Part shown: one piece after another, positions 42,735 through 51,867 of the stretch | How the letters are laid out: each line of letters begins with the position of its first letter | Position numbering within the stretch: the stretch's first letter is position 1 | IMG/VR virus record: IMGVR_UViG_3300019458_000020 | Location: 1-64,000 of that record | From: a virus | Direction: 5' to 3' (one strand) | DNA length: 64,000 bases | Notes under the pieces: model-generated | Databases searched by the model: none | Seen by the model: only the letters and a program-made list of their open reading frames with translations | What the model was told of the DNA's origin: nothing | Program-made: the position numbers and the translations under genes

Positions 42735-43557
42735 TGTCAGGCCATAGAAAGGAAGCTCCCAATGGGATATCTATCCTCCTTTCATGGTCGCATCGTTCAC
42801 ATGTAAAATCAAAGGTCAAATCGATATTTGGAATAACTTCTTTCATGTGTTTTCTTAATGCTAAACTATCTTTTGATAAGAAATCTTGTTCAATAAACTT
42901 TCTAATGATTGCCTTGTCGGCATTTCCATCTACCGAAGTTATAACATATTTTAAACGAGTAGTTAAATCGTTATTAGATTCTTTGTTTATTTTCTTTAGA
43001 TTTTTTAATTCTTGTTCTATGGAAAGTTCATCAACTTGATTCAATAACTTGAATGTAAGCTTTTTCTTAGAATGAGGCAATTCATACGAGAATTCATTCA
43101 CTCCTTCTACCACGTTATCAAGGTTTACTTCTTTATTGCCGATTTCACTTAGGTTTATTTTTACTTTGTTTTCCTCTAAGCAATTTGGACATTTTATAGA
43201 AACAGGGTATTCATCTCCATAAGCTAAACGTCTTACTGCAATTAGTATTGCATTTTTATCTTGTGCAAATATTTCAGCAACTTGAACTGCTTTGTCAACC
43301 AATAGAGATTCAATAAGTTTATCTAATACTGTTCCCTTCCTAATTAACTCTTGGTTGGCTAATATATCTTCTTCCTTTGCGGTCATCTGTTTTAATTCAA
43401 TTACACCTGACGATAGTGGATGACCTTTAGGGTATAGTTTTCCCTTTGTAGGAAGTGGAACCATTTCAGTTGGATACTTTGTAACTTCTTTTGTTGGTGT
43501 TGAAACTGGTGGATTCATACCACCTGGCCTTCGTAACGGAATTACTTCATCACTCAT
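42724..43557 (-). CDS. 26: gp26-like baseplate/assembly protein with zinc site
   Basis: A 277-residue protein with the T4 baseplate gp26/gp51-like pattern. Seen: VPLPTKGKLYPKG (near 33-45), LKQMTAKEEDILANQELI, a first Cys pair CPNC (near 123-126), a second CERCDHERRIDIPL near 254-267, and the typical end FLWPD. The two Cys pairs probably bind one zinc. The gene lies just before the small TTG-start gene and the tape measure, the usual site of tail assembly chaperones. The variant element CTATATATT lies about 25 bases upstream. Confidence 0.7.
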   Translation of the reverse strand: MSDEVIPLRRPGGMNPPVSTPTKEVTKYPTEMVPLPTKGKLYPKGHPLSSGVIELKQMTAKEEDILANQELIRKGTVLDKLIESLLVDKAVQVAEIFAQDKNAILIAVRRLAYGDEYPVSIKCPNCLEENKVKINLSEIGNKEVNLDNVVEGVNEFSYELPHSKKKLTFKLLNQVDELSIEQELKNLKKINKESNNDLTTRLKYVITSVDGNADKAIIRKFIEQDFLSKDSLALRKHMKEVIPNIDLTFDFTCERCDHERRIDIPLGASFLWPDIET

Positions 43558-43611
43558 AATATTAACCTATCATTCAATTAATATATAGGGGAATGTCCAA
43601 ATTTTTCGTTA

Positions 43612-44559
43612 TTATATTTGACCCGAAATCCGTTTGTTTAATTCCTGTCTTTGCTTTTCAAGATCAGGTATAACATCTCTTCTCATTCTCTCTACATCCC
43701 TTTTCTTGTAGTCAAGTTCTTTTTTCTTTGTAGCTAAATCTCTTTCAGTGGCTTGTTTTTCTTTTTGTGCATTAATTTTAGCTTGTGCAGTATCTTTAGC
43801 TCTTTGTTCCGAACTGTAATCAGGTTCATCCAATCCAATCTCTATCCCACTAGGCGTTGCAGATAGCGGAGGATCACCCATTAATTCCAAAATACATTCT
43901 CTTACTAAATTAGTAATGTATTCTTTCATATCAGGTTTAGAGGGCTTAAAATTTACATCTTGTGAAGAAAATTTATCTACCAAGAGTCTAAAAAGGCTTG
44001 GGTCGAACCAACCGAATACCCATTGAAAGAATTTTCTTTTATTGTCTTCGGATTGTGTTTTTGCTCCTAATGCGTTTCTTATATCGGTAGAGTTTACTTC
44101 CTTCCCATCTACCTTAGCATCTTCTACAAAGATGACATATCCATGTTTTCTTCCTACTTCCATGTTGTTTTTATTTGATTCGTAAGGTTGAAAATATGAC
44201 TCTGTTCCCTTGCCTGTTAACCACACTTCTTTTCCGTTTTTTTGTCCAACGGAAATTATAAATCTAGGTTTATCTTTGTTGCTGACAGCAAATACAATTG
44301 CAGCATCAGGATATTTTTGAACAACTTCAACCGGAGAATATCCATTTTTTACTTTGATAACATGACTTGAAGGGATTCCATGTTTTACCCATATTGCTTC
44401 TTTTTCTGCAAAGGATAAAGGAAAATGAGTCGGCTCTACTTTATCCGAAGAAACAATAAATGTATCAGGACCAACCACACTTTTTAATTTGTTATAAATA
44501 GACAAATGTCCTTTATGTGGTGGTTGAAATCGTCCGTTGTATATTCCTATTGTTTTCAT
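43612..44559 (-). CDS. NMNAT-like nucleotidyltransferase with coiled-coil tail
   Basis: A 315-residue protein. Residues 1-175 form a cytidylyltransferase-like domain: GRFQPPHKGH (9-18) carries the HxGH signature, and NSTDIRNAL (156-164) is the second phosphate-binding motif. Such domains in phages act on nicotinamide mononucleotide to make NAD, or on related substrates. Residues 208-227 carry a helix tag (MKEYITNLVRECILELMG), and the last 70 are a coiled coil. The start overlaps its upstream neighbour by one base (TAATG). Confidence 0.78.
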   Translation of the reverse strand: MKTIGIYNGRFQPPHKGHLSIYNKLKSVVGPDTFIVSSDKVEPTHFPLSFAEKEAIWVKHGIPSSHVIKVKNGYSPVEVVQKYPDAAIVFAVSNKDKPRFIISVGQKNGKEVWLTGKGTESYFQPYESNKNNMEVGRKHGYVIFVEDAKVDGKEVNSTDIRNALGAKTQSEDNKRKFFQWVFGWFDPSLFRLLVDKFSSQDVNFKPSKPDMKEYITNLVRECILELMGDPPLSATPSGIEIGLDEPDYSSEQRAKDTAQAKINAQKEKQATERDLATKKKELDYKKRDVERMRRDVIPDLEKQRQELNKRISGQI

Positions 44560-45341
44560 TATGACACGTAATTCGTGAGTTCATATCTTCCAGTAGGCAT
44601 TCTGTAAATGCTTATATGGAGATATTTCTTGGTCGGCTTGCCCTTATATTGTAAAAGTTTGTAATGGGTATCCTTATGTTGTTCATATCCAATGCCACCA
44701 TACATATATGGTTGACGAATACCGTATTTGTCGGCTTCGCTTTGTTTATGTTCACTTGGGTCAATAACAATCTTGTTACTTTCAATGAACTGTTCAACCG
44801 CTGCTAGTGTTTCAGAAAGATTTTCGTAGAAGGGTTTATTTGTTTCAGTGACCGGGTCTTTCTCAGGTTGTGGTTTAATTATTGCATGACTATAACCCAA
44901 ATTTTCTCTAATTAAAGACTTGATGATTTCTTTCAATTCTTCTACGGATATTTTTGATTCTCGGATATCAGCCCAAGTGAGTCTATCAGGACCATTCGTT
45001 TCATAGTCGCCGATTCCTTGATCATCATCGTAGTGATATCGAGATGCTTTAACATATCCTTGTATGTTTCCCACTTCGTAAAAATTGTAATTGGCTTGGG
45101 CCACATCTTTTGCTACTTGATCTACATCTTCCTCAGTTTCTAAATCCATTCTTCCTTCACCATATTCGTAACGAATAAATAAAACTTCATCGCCTTGAAC
45201 TCTTTTTTCCACGGCAATCCATTGATAGTTGTTTCCTTGAGTTGGGTAAAACGCAATGAATTCGCCTTCTTTAATTTTATAAATAAGACCTAAAATGTCA
45301 TCTGGCGATTTTGACGGAAGTGGCTTAATTTCTCTATTCAT
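44559..45341 (-). CDS. Hypothetical protein with internal helix tag
   Basis: A 260-residue protein. The first 110 residues are beta-rich (EGEFIAFYPTQGNNYQWIAV; YNFYEVGNIQGYVKASRYHY). An amphipathic helix VEELKEIIKSLIRENLG (near 133-149) matches the tag seen in several other proteins of this window, and a second folded part follows. It is coupled to the NMNAT-like gene. A candidate late element lies seven bases before the ATG. Function unknown. Confidence 0.6.
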   Translation of the reverse strand: MNREIKPLPSKSPDDILGLIYKIKEGEFIAFYPTQGNNYQWIAVEKRVQGDEVLFIRYEYGEGRMDLETEEDVDQVAKDVAQANYNFYEVGNIQGYVKASRYHYDDDQGIGDYETNGPDRLTWADIRESKISVEELKEIIKSLIRENLGYSHAIIKPQPEKDPVTETNKPFYENLSETLAAVEQFIESNKIVIDPSEHKQSEADKYGIRQPYMYGGIGYEQHKDTHYKLLQYKGKPTKKYLHISIYRMPTGRYELTNYVS

Positions 45342-45348
45342 ATCACCA

Positions 45349-45356
45349 TATAAATA
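45349..45356 (-). promoter_or_regulatory. Candidate late element (ATATTTATA)
   Basis: The minus strand reads ATATTTATA seven bases before the ATG at 45341, and just downstream of the Hsp20 terminator. Confidence 0.45.
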
Positions 45357-45373
45357 TGTTACATATCTTCTAA

Positions 45374-45404
45374 AAACAAAAAAGCCGTCCGTCAGGACGG
45401 CTTT
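45374..45404 (-). terminator. Rho-independent terminator after hsp20
   Basis: AAAGCCGTCC (45381-45390), loop GTCA, GGACGGCTTT (45395-45404). On the minus strand the stem runs into TTTTTTGTTTTT. It ends the Hsp20 message. Confidence 0.88.
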
Positions 45405-45419
45405 GTTATATTTTGTTAA

Positions 45420-45902
45420 TTACCTCACTTCTATTTGTTTAACTGTATCCGTCTTTGGAGTCGGCTTTACCTTGTTGAGAGTAATTTCTAATATTCCATT
45501 TTCAAATTTAGCAGATACGTTGTTTTTATCAACATTCTCACCTAGGGAGAATGAACGACAAAAAGACGACCGTTTCAATTCCTTATGGATATATTTGTGT
45601 TCTTTTGTCTCAATGGATTGTTTTTCCCCTTTAATTCTAAGGACATTATCTTCTACTTCAACTAATACTTGTTCCTTTTTAAGACCTGGAACCTCTGCTT
45701 CAATAACCACTTTATCCAATTCATCTCTTATATCAACTTTTGGATAAGACCCTTTTCCAAAAAAATCCACTCCGAAATTTGAATGTAATTCCGGAAAGTT
45801 ATCGTTGAAGAATGTTTCAAATAGTGAAGAGAATGGAGTTAAAAACTCATCTCTATTTAAGGATGGAACCGATGTATTGTATCTAACTAATGAATTTTTC
45901 AT
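45420..45902 (-). CDS. Small heat-shock protein (Hsp20/alpha-crystallin)
   Basis: A 160-residue chaperone. The N-terminal arm is Phe-rich (FLTPFSSLFETFFNDNF), the alpha-crystallin domain runs from about 52 to 148 (PKVDIRDELDKVVIEAEVPG; LRIKGEK; FCRSFSLGENVD; FENGILEITLNK with the G-x-L pair), and a short C-terminal tail follows. It holds unfolded proteins for refolding; in T4-like phages it may help virion or tail protein assembly. It is a single-gene unit with its own terminator and a 260-base upstream gap. Confidence 0.92.
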   Translation of the reverse strand: MKNSLVRYNTSVPSLNRDEFLTPFSSLFETFFNDNFPELHSNFGVDFFGKGSYPKVDIRDELDKVVIEAEVPGLKKEQVLVEVEDNVLRIKGEKQSIETKEHKYIHKELKRSSFCRSFSLGENVDKNNVSAKFENGILEITLNKVKPTPKTDTVKQIEVR

Positions 45903-46093
45903 AATTGACCTTTCTTTTAATAACGTTTTAGTCTATTAAACGATTTACCCTCACAAGAAGCGTAAACCTTATCAGAATATATATAGAGTAAAAATAAGGT
46001 TTCAAGTTATTTTATTCAGATAAAATTCAATGATGGATGTTGTTTTTAACTCCATTCTTAAACTCTTTATTGTCTATTGAACATGTGATTATA

Positions 46094-46134
46094 AAAACGA
46101 AAACTCTCTACTACTAAAACAAGCAGTAGAGAGT
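46094..46134 (-). terminator. Rho-independent terminator after tail tube gene
   Basis: ACTCTCTACT (46103-46112), loop of 12, AGTAGAGAGT (46125-46134). On the minus strand it is followed by TTTTCGTTTTT. It ends the tail tube message. The remaining gap to hsp20 holds no gene; an early-type GTTTAC and a CTATATATA lie on the minus strand within it. Confidence 0.8.
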
Positions 46135-46166
46135 GTCCCTTAATAGGATTATTAGGCAGTATATAA

Positions 46167-46658
46167 TTAAAACTGTAGTATGGCGTAGTCGTACGACAAA
46201 GTAAGTGTAATTCCGAGTGGGTCGCCATTGTTCGTCCAGTCTAGGGTCTGGAAATCGGCATTAGTGATGAATGCACCTTTCAATGTCCATTCCTCAACCT
46301 TATCACCGACTGGTCCAAGGACATTTATGGTTATGTCCTTTTTATAGAAATCTTGATATCCATCACGGCCAGTAACCGATTCGTGAGAAAGACGAATCCA
46401 TTCCATTACAGCTTGGGCACCGGATGGAACAACTGGGTCATAAAGTTCAGCAGTAATTTCGTTCCAAATCGTCTTTCCTTTGTAGTATCTTTGAAGGTTG
46501 ATGTGGTCGAGGGCCTTGCGTTCGCTAGTTGGCTTTGGTCGGTCACATTTCTTCAAAATGAACGATGGGATACCATCGACATACATGATGAAACGATTTT
46601 GTGTTTTTGTTTCGAAGGCCGTCCAGAATATCTCATTGGAATTTAGTAAATCTGCCAT
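46167..46658 (-). CDS. 19: Tail tube protein, gp19-like
   Basis: A 163-residue protein with the T4 gp19 pattern: an N-terminal arm, FIMYVDGIPSFILKKCDRPK (near 23-42), a central WNEITAELYDPVVPSGAQAV and the closing GAFITNADFQTLDWTNNGDP with LGITLTLSYDYAIL. It stacks as hexamers to make the inner tube of the contractile tail. Length agrees with T4 gp19 (163 residues). It is a single-gene unit with a terminator and a candidate late element, as expected for a highly expressed structural gene. Confidence 0.92.
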   Translation of the reverse strand: MADLLNSNEIFWTAFETKTQNRFIMYVDGIPSFILKKCDRPKPTSERKALDHINLQRYYKGKTIWNEITAELYDPVVPSGAQAVMEWIRLSHESVTGRDGYQDFYKKDITINVLGPVGDKVEEWTLKGAFITNADFQTLDWTNNGDPLGITLTLSYDYAILQF

Positions 46659-46698
46659 AAAATTATCTTTCTTTTAATGTTTTATAATCCAACACTAA

Positions 46699-46706
46699 TA
46701 TAAATA
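46699..46706 (-). promoter_or_regulatory. Candidate late element (ATATTTATA)
   Basis: The minus strand reads TATATTTATATT 41 bases before the tail tube ATG. The + strand reads TATAAATATA, the classical T4 late box, toward the homing endonuclease. Confidence 0.5.
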
Positions 46707-46782
46707 TACATCAAATAATAATTTGATTTTTTTTGTATTCGATTCTTAATTATTGTTACTGCGTTTGAACCAATGGATCAAT

Positions 46783-48339
46783 ATGAATAAAGAACCGATT
46801 ATTAAAAAATGTGAAGTCTGTGATAAGGATTATGAAATTCCACATCGAAAAAGGAGCAAAGCGTCTCAACGGAGATTTTGTTCTAAGTCATGTTCTAATA
46901 GAAGTCCCGATGTTTTAGAAAAAATACAACGTAACAAGTTACTTACATATAGGAAAAAATATGGCGTGGATCACCCAATGAAAACCAAAGAAGTTGTTTC
47001 TAATTTTAAGTCATCTATGAAGGAAAAATATGGGATAGAACATGCTTTACAGTCGTCGATTTTTTTACAAAAATCCAAAGATACTAAATTAGAAAAATAT
47101 AGTGATGAAAATTTTAATAATGTAGAAAAGATGAAAAAAACATGTTTGGATAAGTATGGTGTAGAAAATTATGTTTTAACAGATGAGTATAAGGAAAAAA
47201 CAAAACAGACTTGTTTAGAAAAATACAACGTAGAATTTCCTTCACAAGCAAATTCATATAAGGAAAAATACAAAAATACAATTTTTGATAGATTTTTATC
47301 ATCTGGAAGATTCGATAATTTTACTCCATTATTTGATATAAAAGAATACAACGGTGTTCTTAAAAATAAAAAATATGAATTTAAATGTGATAGATGTGAT
47401 CAGACAGTTTTGTGTAATTTAAATGATGGCAGGTTTCCATTTTGTTTCAAATGTGACAAAGATGACACTTCATACGGTCAAAAGGAAATATACGATTTCT
47501 TAAAAGAAGAATTGGGAAACGATGTAACAATTTTAACAAACGAACGAACTATTTTATATCCTAAAGAAATAGATATTTATATACCTTCATTAAAACTAGC
47601 CATCGAATTCAATGGAACATATTGGCATTGTGAATTAACAGGAAATAAAAATAAAACGTATCATCTTAATAAATCAAATAAATGTATATCTAAAGAAATT
47701 CGTTTACTTCATATTTTTGAATACCACTGGATAAAAAATAAAGAAATAGTGAAATCTATATTAAGAAATAAAATAAATGTTACAAAAAATAAAATATATG
47801 CTAGAAATTGTTTTATTAAATCCGTAGATATGCATGATTGTATCGAGTTTCTTGACAACAATCACATTCAGGGACGTGATAAAAGTAGTTTTAAATACGG
47901 ATTATACTATGATGATGAGTTAATATCCATTATGACTTTTTGTAAATCCAGATTTGATAAAAAATATGAATATGAAATGTCACGTTTTTGTAATAAATTA
48001 AATCTATCTGTGATTGGTGGATCATCCAAACTTTTTAGTTATTTTATTAACAACCAAAATCCAAAATCTATAGTGACATACTGTGATAGAAAATATTTTG
48101 ATGGTTCTGTTTATAGTAATTTAGGGTTCACCTTTGTAGGCCATACACCACCAAATTATTATTATGTTAATCAAGAACACACTGAATTATTTAATAGAAT
48201 GTCTTTTCAAAAACACAGACTCCAGAAAAAATTATTTTCCTTCGATAAAAATCTATCTGAGTGGCAAAATATGAAAAATAACGGATTTGATAGAATATGG
48301 GATTGTGGAAACTCTAAGTGGGTATGGAAGATAAATTAA
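46783..48339 (+). CDS. Large homing endonuclease with zinc fingers
   Basis: A 518-residue protein from the ATG at 46783; the longer frame starts only with a TTG. It has an N-terminal zinc knuckle CEVCDKDY...FCSKSC, then four short DNA-binding repeats (KYGVDHP, KYGIEHA, KYGVENY, KYNVEFP) and a second knuckle CDRC...CFKC. The VSR-like/EDxHD core is EIDIYIPSLKLAIEFNGTYWH (near 264-284) with HIFEYHW, and a C-terminal domain of unknown role follows. It is a + gene inserted between minus-strand tail genes and shares a TTAA stop with its convergent neighbour. Confidence 0.85.
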   Translation: MNKEPIIKKCEVCDKDYEIPHRKRSKASQRRFCSKSCSNRSPDVLEKIQRNKLLTYRKKYGVDHPMKTKEVVSNFKSSMKEKYGIEHALQSSIFLQKSKDTKLEKYSDENFNNVEKMKKTCLDKYGVENYVLTDEYKEKTKQTCLEKYNVEFPSQANSYKEKYKNTIFDRFLSSGRFDNFTPLFDIKEYNGVLKNKKYEFKCDRCDQTVLCNLNDGRFPFCFKCDKDDTSYGQKEIYDFLKEELGNDVTILTNERTILYPKEIDIYIPSLKLAIEFNGTYWHCELTGNKNKTYHLNKSNKCISKEIRLLHIFEYHWIKNKEIVKSILRNKINVTKNKIYARNCFIKSVDMHDCIEFLDNNHIQGRDKSSFKYGLYYDDELISIMTFCKSRFDKKYEYEMSRFCNKLNLSVIGGSSKLFSYFINNQNPKSIVTYCDRKYFDGSVYSNLGFTFVGHTPPNYYYVNQEHTELFNRMSFQKHRLQKKLFSFDKNLSEWQNMKNNGFDRIWDCGNSKWVWKIN

Positions 48340-50357
48340 ATCTTTTGGTCAATAAAGACCTCCAAGTGGTCAAGGGCATATCCTTTTGATAATCGGTTTG
48401 GATTCATTCCTTGAGATTTTGCATCCGTGGCCATCTTATGTAATTCCTTCTTGAACGCTTCCCTAAAGGTTGCCATATCGGTTTTAACCCACTCATTTTT
48501 TCTATCTAACACGTTTTCTTCCTTAACGTGACTTCCGAGATGATGCCAAATCGGTCCACTATAAGAGAATTTCTTTCGATAGTCGTTATTGTATAAGAAT
48601 GATGTATATTTTTCATCATAATCTATATCATCGTCATCATTGAATCCTTTATTTTTCCTTGAAAATGACCACGCACCGTTTGGTTTGTCTGTCATCGATA
48701 GATAGTCAGGGTGTTTGTTTGTTATTACATTTCCATTCTTGTCTCTGATGTAAGTAATTCTTTGTCTCTGACCCTTTCCTCGTTTCTTTGGGTCAACAAA
48801 TTCACTACCACCTAACAACAATTTTTCAATATACGGCCAGACAAAAGCGTAAATTCCCCTCTTCGATGGAGGTCCATGAAATGTGGTAGGCGGTCCTTTG
48901 TATCCTTTTTGTTTTGTTAAACTAAGACCACCAAAAGTAACAAACTCCATTTTTTTATCTTTAAATGGATTATGTTTTCCTTCAGCAACTTTTCTACCCC
49001 ACGTTATGTATGGGTCATGCATTCTAAATTTATCCATATCTGACATGTGCATTGACGAACGGTGTTTTACTATATTTTTACCTGTTTTTGTTTTAATCCA
49101 ATCTGACACTGAATCTTTTACATCGGAACTTGGATTTCCCCACCAAAAAATAAAATCAGAGTCTTCTCTCCATCTATCATCATTCCTATTATATCCTGGA
49201 ACCTGCTGATGCGTCATAGTTTCACTATCTGATGATATAGCTTTTACATGTAAATCATCATCAACTAGACCAATCCATATACGTGTTCCTTTTGATTCTT
49301 TGTAAAATGATTTTTTGTATTCTGGATGTTTTAAATCAAATGCAGCATCTTTTGGATGTGGAATTAAATACTCTTCCGGAGTATATTTTTTCTTTATGGT
49401 TTTTGAATATTTAGGGTTTTCTTCTCCTGATAAATTAAACTGAACGATGGTAGGGTCAAGGACTGTTCCATCTTTTAATTCTATCCAAGTATGTTGATGT
49501 CTTCCTTGTCTAATAATATAACCTTCTACAACCCAAAAATCTTTCATACCCCTTTTTATTGCCTCTTCTGAAAATACTTTAGTAAATTCCATACAAACAC
49601 CAGATTTATCACAGTGTAATTTATCAGAGACTTCTTTAGCTAAATCGGTGTAATTTTTTTTTAAATCTACTGATTCTTTTAATGTAACTTCTTTATCATA
49701 TAACTGATTAGTTGCATCTTTTAATCTCTTTAAGTCACCAAAATTACGAAGAGCTTTAAACACAATGTTTTCGTTACTAAATTCCCCCTCTTTATTAAGT
49801 CCAGATTCACGATAAGCGGTTATTGATTTCATTAATGATTTCAATTTATCAACATCTTCCGTCTCGATAAATTTTGTTATTTGATCTTTTAACTGATGAT
49901 ACTTCTTTTTAATTTTTTCTTTATCTAATTCTATGTTTTCTCTTTTTGGTTCCTGTATCCATTCATCATGTAAAATAGAATAGATTCCTATGGATCTATT
50001 TGTGTCAGCAATATCTTGAAGATACACTTCAACTTTATGACCTTTAATGTCAATATTTTGGTGTTGAGTATTCCACTTAAAACCAAAATTATCCATTATC
50101 TTTCTTAGGTATTCTGGATTTATTTTCTCCTTGGAAGCATCAACTAATATATGAAGGTCTATATCACTTGTTGGGGTCCAGTTATAATTTGCTGCCGAAC
50201 CTAAAAAGTAAATATCTTGAATACCACCTTTAAGGTCCGTGGAATCATAAAAGTCCTTGGAGATTTTTAATAATCGTTTGCGAATCTCCGGTTTGAGTTT
50301 CATATCCTCATTCCAAAGATTCGGGTCTAACGTTTTATTGTAAACCCTAAGTTTCAT
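48336..50357 (-). CDS. Polyvalent protein: nucleotidyltransferase, transglutaminase-like and unknown domain
   Basis: A 673-residue protein with three parts. Residues 1-140: nucleotidyltransferase with FLGSAANYNWTPTSDIDLHI (51-70), metal acids D65 and D67, and E110 in KVEVYL. Residues 230-310: a Cys-His-Asp triad arranged as in transglutaminase-like or papain-like enzymes (C255 in GVCMEF, H289 in HTWIEL, D301 in VLDPT). Residues 340-673: a region with PPSKRGIYAFVWPYI and GPIWHHLGSHV that I cannot assign. Such mixed proteins may act on host targets at entry. Its end shares TTAA with the endonuclease. Confidence 0.7.
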   Translation of the reverse strand: MKLRVYNKTLDPNLWNEDMKLKPEIRKRLLKISKDFYDSTDLKGGIQDIYFLGSAANYNWTPTSDIDLHILVDASKEKINPEYLRKIMDNFGFKWNTQHQNIDIKGHKVEVYLQDIADTNRSIGIYSILHDEWIQEPKRENIELDKEKIKKKYHQLKDQITKFIETEDVDKLKSLMKSITAYRESGLNKEGEFSNENIVFKALRNFGDLKRLKDATNQLYDKEVTLKESVDLKKNYTDLAKEVSDKLHCDKSGVCMEFTKVFSEEAIKRGMKDFWVVEGYIIRQGRHQHTWIELKDGTVLDPTIVQFNLSGEENPKYSKTIKKKYTPEEYLIPHPKDAAFDLKHPEYKKSFYKESKGTRIWIGLVDDDLHVKAISSDSETMTHQQVPGYNRNDDRWREDSDFIFWWGNPSSDVKDSVSDWIKTKTGKNIVKHRSSMHMSDMDKFRMHDPYITWGRKVAEGKHNPFKDKKMEFVTFGGLSLTKQKGYKGPPTTFHGPPSKRGIYAFVWPYIEKLLLGGSEFVDPKKRGKGQRQRITYIRDKNGNVITNKHPDYLSMTDKPNGAWSFSRKNKGFNDDDDIDYDEKYTSFLYNNDYRKKFSYSGPIWHHLGSHVKEENVLDRKNEWVKTDMATFREAFKKELHKMATDAKSQGMNPNRLSKGYALDHLEVFIDQKI

Positions 50358-50365
50358 TAACTTTA

Positions 50366-51310
50366 TTATTGAACACCTAAATAGCGTTCTGCATTAGCTA
50401 ATGACTCTTCATGACACGATGGGCAAAGAGTAGAAGATGTACCTGGATTTATTTTCTTTCCACATTTCATACATTTTCCGGTTTTTATAGCCAGTTTAAC
50501 CTTTTCTTGATGGTCATCTTTTTTATCTTCCTGAAGTTCATTATGCATTTTCAGTAATTCATCTGATAGTTTCTTAATCAATTCTAAATCTTGAATCACT
50601 GCTTGTTTACGATGAATACCTACCTGAGCAACACGATTTATATCTTTTATCAAATTAATTTCATGTTTTTCACTGTAACCATGTTCTTGTTCATGATCTT
50701 CGTTAATTATTTCACATAAAATACTAAGAATGTTTTCTTTTAATTTTGATGTAATTTCATCAGGCTTGCTACTAATACCATATTCTTTTCCCTTTGGCTG
50801 GGCACCCCAATAATGTAATTTTCCATGTTCTTCATTAACCGGAATGATATTAAGTTGTGGGTGTTTGGATTGAATTGCATCCATTTTTGTAGGATGTTGT
50901 GTAAATATCATTGCATCCTCTACTGATGGTTCATAACCTTTTTTAGTCAAATATTTACCATCTAATTTTCTTTGAACAATGTAATTCTCTCCACTTATTT
51001 CATTTTCCATTAAACCTAATTCTTTTTTACCATACATGGATGCGTATGCCGATTTTAGATCAACAGGAGAAGGTTTACCATCTATACGAAAATTTTTATT
51101 ATCTAATGGAACGTTATTTCTGACTTCAGGTTTCCCATCAGGCATTTGAACCGTAACGGTTGCTGTCTTTCCATCTTTACTGGGTTCGATGGTTAAAACC
51201 TTAAATGTTTTTGGTTGAAGACCTGTGGTCACGAGGGTTATCTTTGAATAGGTTTGTACACCCTTTGTATCCTTATCACCGCCACTTGTTATTTGAGATG
51301 TAGATATCAT
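50366..51310 (-). CDS. Hypothetical protein with C-terminal zinc ribbon
   Basis: A 314-residue protein. The N-terminal 85 residues are a small beta unit (KITLVTTGLQPKTFKVLTIE), the middle is helical (LKENILSILCEIINE; IQDLELIKKLSDELLKMH), and the C-terminus has a zinc ribbon CMKCGKK...LCPSCHEE (near 279-300). It overlaps the deoxyribonucleotidase stop by four bases. The zinc ribbon suggests nucleic-acid or protein binding. No family recognised. Confidence 0.6.
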   Translation of the reverse strand: MISTSQITSGGDKDTKGVQTYSKITLVTTGLQPKTFKVLTIEPSKDGKTATVTVQMPDGKPEVRNNVPLDNKNFRIDGKPSPVDLKSAYASMYGKKELGLMENEISGENYIVQRKLDGKYLTKKGYEPSVEDAMIFTQHPTKMDAIQSKHPQLNIIPVNEEHGKLHYWGAQPKGKEYGISSKPDEITSKLKENILSILCEIINEDHEQEHGYSEKHEINLIKDINRVAQVGIHRKQAVIQDLELIKKLSDELLKMHNELQEDKKDDHQEKVKLAIKTGKCMKCGKKINPGTSSTLCPSCHEESLANAERYLGVQ

Positions 51311-51810
51311 ACGTATTGACTTAAAATTTTTATTGTTTCTCGGGCAGACTTATGCAATATGCCGGTGCCACCCTTGTTATTCCATTCAGTAATAACGACC
51401 TCTGTATCATCTATAATTATATCTCCAGGCCTCGAATACTCTTGTTTTTTATGTTTGTTTGCAACTAAAATGATGTCCGATTCTCTGAGATTAGGTATAT
51501 TTTTTCTTAACCAACTATGTTTACCTCTATAAACCCCATTATTCCTTTCATTCTCCTTCCCCATAGCACTTAATATTTTAACAATCATGAAGTTAGAATA
51601 AATATAATTCCACATATCCTTGGAATAAGGCAACCATTCTAATTCCGAAAAAAACCTTTCTACCCCATGTTTTCGTATTTGAACCCATATAGGGTCATCA
51701 TCGTTAAAATAATAATTCATTCTTTTTCCGGTAGTTTTTTCTACACCGGAGTCGAAGTCTGCTAAGACTCCATCCATATCGACATAAATAATTTTATTAA
51801 CATCACTCAT
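51307..51810 (-). CDS. 5'(3')-deoxyribonucleotidase (HAD family)
   Basis: A 167-residue HAD phosphatase. YVDMDGVLADF holds the nucleophile D11 and acid D13, and IIIDDTEVVI near 131-140 is the metal-binding motif IV. SAMGKENERNN and WLRKNIP are the expected substrate-side segments. Such enzymes dephosphorylate dNMPs and are common in T4-like phages, where they tune nucleotide pools. A candidate late element lies four bases upstream of the ATG. Confidence 0.82.
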   Translation of the reverse strand: MSDVNKIIYVDMDGVLADFDSGVEKTTGKRMNYYFNDDDPIWVQIRKHGVERFFSELEWLPYSKDMWNYIYSNFMIVKILSAMGKENERNNGVYRGKHSWLRKNIPNLRESDIILVANKHKKQEYSRPGDIIIDDTEVVITEWNNKGGTGILHKSARETIKILSQYV

Positions 51811-51813
51811 GAG

Positions 51814-51821
51814 TATAAATA
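51814..51821 (-). promoter_or_regulatory. Candidate late element (ATATTTATA)
   Basis: The minus strand reads ATATTTATACTC directly before the ATG at 51810; the same ATATTTATACTC lies before 20270. Confidence 0.4.
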
Positions 51822-51867
51822 TAAAGAAAGATATATAAGAAATTGACGGAAGTTTTTTTGTTCTGTA

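Noticed and set aside
45295-45747. A 150-residue + frame opposite hsp20
   Set aside because: It lies antisense to a clear alpha-crystallin domain and runs through the terminator hairpin.
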